DNA of 16,276 nucleotides, taken from positions 1 to 16,276 of the forward strand of contig JADFSZ010000015.1 of assembly GCA_022560555.1 (NCBI GenBank), read 5' to 3'. The DNA comes from JADFSZ01 sp022560555 [NCBI: PVC group bacterium]. GTDB taxonomy: Bacteria; GCA-001730085; JADFSZ01. The notes beneath the pieces were generated by a model. It was given only the letters and a program-made list of their open reading frames with translations, was not told the DNA's origin and searched no databases. Each line of letters opens with the position of its first letter. The stretch's first letter is position 1. Positions 14,569 through 16,276 of the stretch are shown here, one piece after another. Position numbers and translations under genes: made by a program.

Positions 14569-16179
14569 TCAGGCTCTTGGATCTAGAAGAAAGGGCTTAA
14601 TGTCTTCTTCGGCAATATCGTTGGATATAAACACTTTCCCGATTTTTTGAGCCAGGATAAACCGTAATCGATTTGTGAACACTTTTTTATCTTTCTTCAT
14701 GGCTTTAAAAATATTTTCCGGCGATGCTTTTTTTTGATCAACTTTTATCGGTAATTTATAATCCCTGATTAGTTTTGTGATTTTTAGCATCTCCTCACGC
14801 TTCATATATCCCTCACGCACCGAAAGAGCGGCAGCCATATTCATACCGATAGCAATGGCTTCCCCGTGCCGAAATGTTTTATATCGCGTCACAGCCTCTA
14901 TTGCATGACCAAATGTGTGCCCAAAATTCAAAATAGCCCGAAGGCCCTCTTCTTTTTCGTCTTTTTCAACGACAGCCGTTTTGATTTCACAGGATTTTTT
15001 CACGATAAAATTGACAGCCTCATGATTTAAATTTATTATTTTTTTTCGATTTTTTTGAAGATATTTAAATAGCCGCGCATCATGGATAATTCCGTACTTT
15101 ATCACTTCAGCCAGCCCGGCCCTCAATTCCATTTTATTTAGTGATTTTAGAAAAGCCGTATCAATAAAAACAAGCTTTGGCTGAAAAAACGCGCCGATCA
15201 TATTTTTTCCTTTTGGATGATTGATTCCCACTTTTCCGCCGACACTGCTATCGACATCCGCCAATAATGTCGTGGGAATATGGATGTAAGAAATTCCGCG
15301 CATGTAGGTCGCAGCCGCATATCCCCCAATATCTCCAACGACACCACCTCCAAGGGTTAATACCAGACCATCTCTATGAAGACGATTTTCGATAAACTTA
15401 TCGTAAATATTTCCCAATGTTTTTTGAGTTTTATAACGTTCCCCGTCCGGGATGACAATACGATGAACATCAAATCCATATTCTTTTAAATGGATCTCTA
15501 TAGGGCTCCCATACAATTTATTCACCGTTGTATTGGTGATAATATGAATGCTTGTCCCCTGAAATACCTTTCGAATTTCACAAGCTAAAAGATCTCTGAT
15601 ATCGTTTCCGATAACGATATCGTAACTATTATGCTCCTCTAGGCAAACATTAAGGCGACTCAATTCTTTGCGCTTTTTATATATACTCATAATTTCTTTC
15701 GCGATCGTGGGAGCATCACGATTTTTTGTCTTAACAATAAAATCGGATTTTCGGTACTGAGGTATCCGCTCTTCCAGCAATTGACGAATACGCTCTTTCG
15801 GATTCGGGACCTTTAAAAGGGGCCGATGGGCTGTACTGCGTGTATTTTCCCATATCTCATCTACACTTGAATCGAGAAAAAAGAGAACGCCATTTTTTTG
15901 AAGATGTTTCATGTTTTGCTCGGATTTAACAACACCTCCGCCGGTTGAAATCACCTGGTTTCTTTTTCGAGAGTATTTTTTAGCAAGCATACTTTCCACA
16001 TCCCGAAAATACAATTCGCCTTTTTGGTCAAAGATTTCAGAAATGGGGCACCCCTCATGATGTTCAATTTCCGTATCTAGATCGACAAATTTCATGCCGG
16101 TTTTTCGCGTTAGCTCTTGGCCGACAAGTGTCTTGCCTGATCCCATAAATCCTACGAGAATAATATTTTTCTGAAACAT
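14569..16179 (-). CDS. aroKB: Bifunctional shikimate kinase / 3-dehydroquinate synthase fusion
   Basis: Two enzymes of the shikimate pathway to aromatic amino acids are joined in one 536-residue chain. Residues 1 to about 168 are shikimate kinase: Walker A GFMGSGKT (10-17), DLDTEIE (33-39), the substrate-binding FRD (58-60) and STGGGVV (78-84). Residues about 185-536 are 3-dehydroquinate synthase: LGGGVVGDIGGYAAATYMRG, DVDSSVGGKVGIN, and zinc ligands Glu358 (AEVIKYG), His421 (NFGHTFGH) and His438 (RHGEAIAIG). The two reactions are not consecutive (steps 5 and 2), so the fusion probably gives balanced expression and not channelling. Similar AroKB fusions are known, for example in Thermotoga maritima. 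In many bacteria separate aroK and aroB follow pilQ, so type IV pilus genes may lie just beyond the right edge. Confidence 0.97.
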   Translation of the reverse strand: MFQKNIILVGFMGSGKTLVGQELTRKTGMKFVDLDTEIEHHEGCPISEIFDQKGELYFRDVESMLAKKYSRKRNQVISTGGGVVKSEQNMKHLQKNGVLFFLDSSVDEIWENTRSTAHRPLLKVPNPKERIRQLLEERIPQYRKSDFIVKTKNRDAPTIAKEIMSIYKKRKELSRLNVCLEEHNSYDIVIGNDIRDLLACEIRKVFQGTSIHIITNTTVNKLYGSPIEIHLKEYGFDVHRIVIPDGERYKTQKTLGNIYDKFIENRLHRDGLVLTLGGGVVGDIGGYAAATYMRGISYIHIPTTLLADVDSSVGGKVGINHPKGKNMIGAFFQPKLVFIDTAFLKSLNKMELRAGLAEVIKYGIIHDARLFKYLQKNRKKIINLNHEAVNFIVKKSCEIKTAVVEKDEKEEGLRAILNFGHTFGHAIEAVTRYKTFRHGEAIAIGMNMAAALSVREGYMKREEMLKITKLIRDYKLPIKVDQKKASPENIFKAMKKDKKVFTNRLRFILAQKIGKVFISNDIAEEDIKPFLLDPRA

Positions 16180-16276
16180 GCCTTTTACAAACCTCTGTAG
16201 ACGTTAAACAGAAAATGATGCGGTAGCCAATATATAATTTTAATACAATATTTGAGAGCCTATCATAGGTCTCTTA
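16180..16276. other. Gap upstream of aroKB with a small inverted repeat
   Basis: This 97-base stretch holds no gene. An AGAG-CCTA/TAGG-CTCT stem with a three-base loop and one bulged base lies at 16255-16274. It lacks a T-run on either side, so it is a poor terminator. AT-rich sequence at about 16230-16245 could hold a -10 box but no paired -35 was found. A GAGG lies 12 bases and an AAAAGG 1 base before the aroKB ATG, neither well spaced. Confidence 0.4.

Noticed and set aside
16255-16274. An intrinsic terminator at the right edge
   Set aside because: The stem has a bulge and no T-run follows on either strand.

Overview
This 16.3 kb window is chromosomal DNA from an uncultured-looking bacterium with an AT-leaning genome. 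It is dense with housekeeping genes and almost all of it is coding. Every gene except rpsT is on the minus strand, and most neighbours overlap or lie a few bases apart. Several traits recall candidate phyla of the PVC/Omnitrophota type: a shikimate kinase/3-dehydroquinate synthase fusion, short heptameric tandem repeats in gaps, and a palindromic repeat element. That assignment rests on general impression only; no rRNA is present to anchor it. No tRNA, rRNA, CRISPR array, transposase or phage gene was seen.

Reading in the direction of transcription (high to low coordinates), the first block is aroKB (16179-14569), dprA (14519-13437), an unrecognised 131-residue charged protein (13435-13040), topA (13016-10956) and a XerC-type recombinase (10952-10074). 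The order dprA-topA-xerC is also found in Firmicutes and suggests a conserved DNA-processing and topology unit. It is followed by queC (9979-9287), queF (9238-8816) and a macrodomain hydrolase (8811-8293), which may form an operon of two 7-deazaguanine/queuosine genes plus an ADP-ribose-related enzyme.

The single plus-strand gene, rpsT (8033-8296), has its own clear promoter and meets the macrodomain gene tail to tail; the two stop codons share one CTAG. A shortened uvrC (7832-6375) runs the other way from rpsT. A good promoter-like sequence then precedes lepA (6255-4468), lepB (4194-3619), pgsA (3587-3033), der (3036-1669), plsY (1669-1067) and a CPBP-family membrane protease (1041 to the left edge, incomplete). 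This second block joins translation and ribosome GTPases (LepA, Der), protein export (LepB) and phospholipid synthesis (PgsA, PlsY), and is stitched together by ATGA and TAATG overlaps.

The most unusual object is a 275-bp imperfect palindrome at 4198-4472 between lepA and lepB. It has 23-bp terminal inverted repeats (21 of 23 identical) and local hairpins inside its arms. Its outer ends contain the lepA stop codon and the lepB ribosome binding site, so it looks like a MITE-like or structured-RNA insertion fitted exactly into an operon junction. Other points worth a look are the UvrC that lacks about 120 residues between its UVR and nuclease domains, the unknown protein next to dprA, and the heptad repeats at 10039-10069 and 9287-9307.
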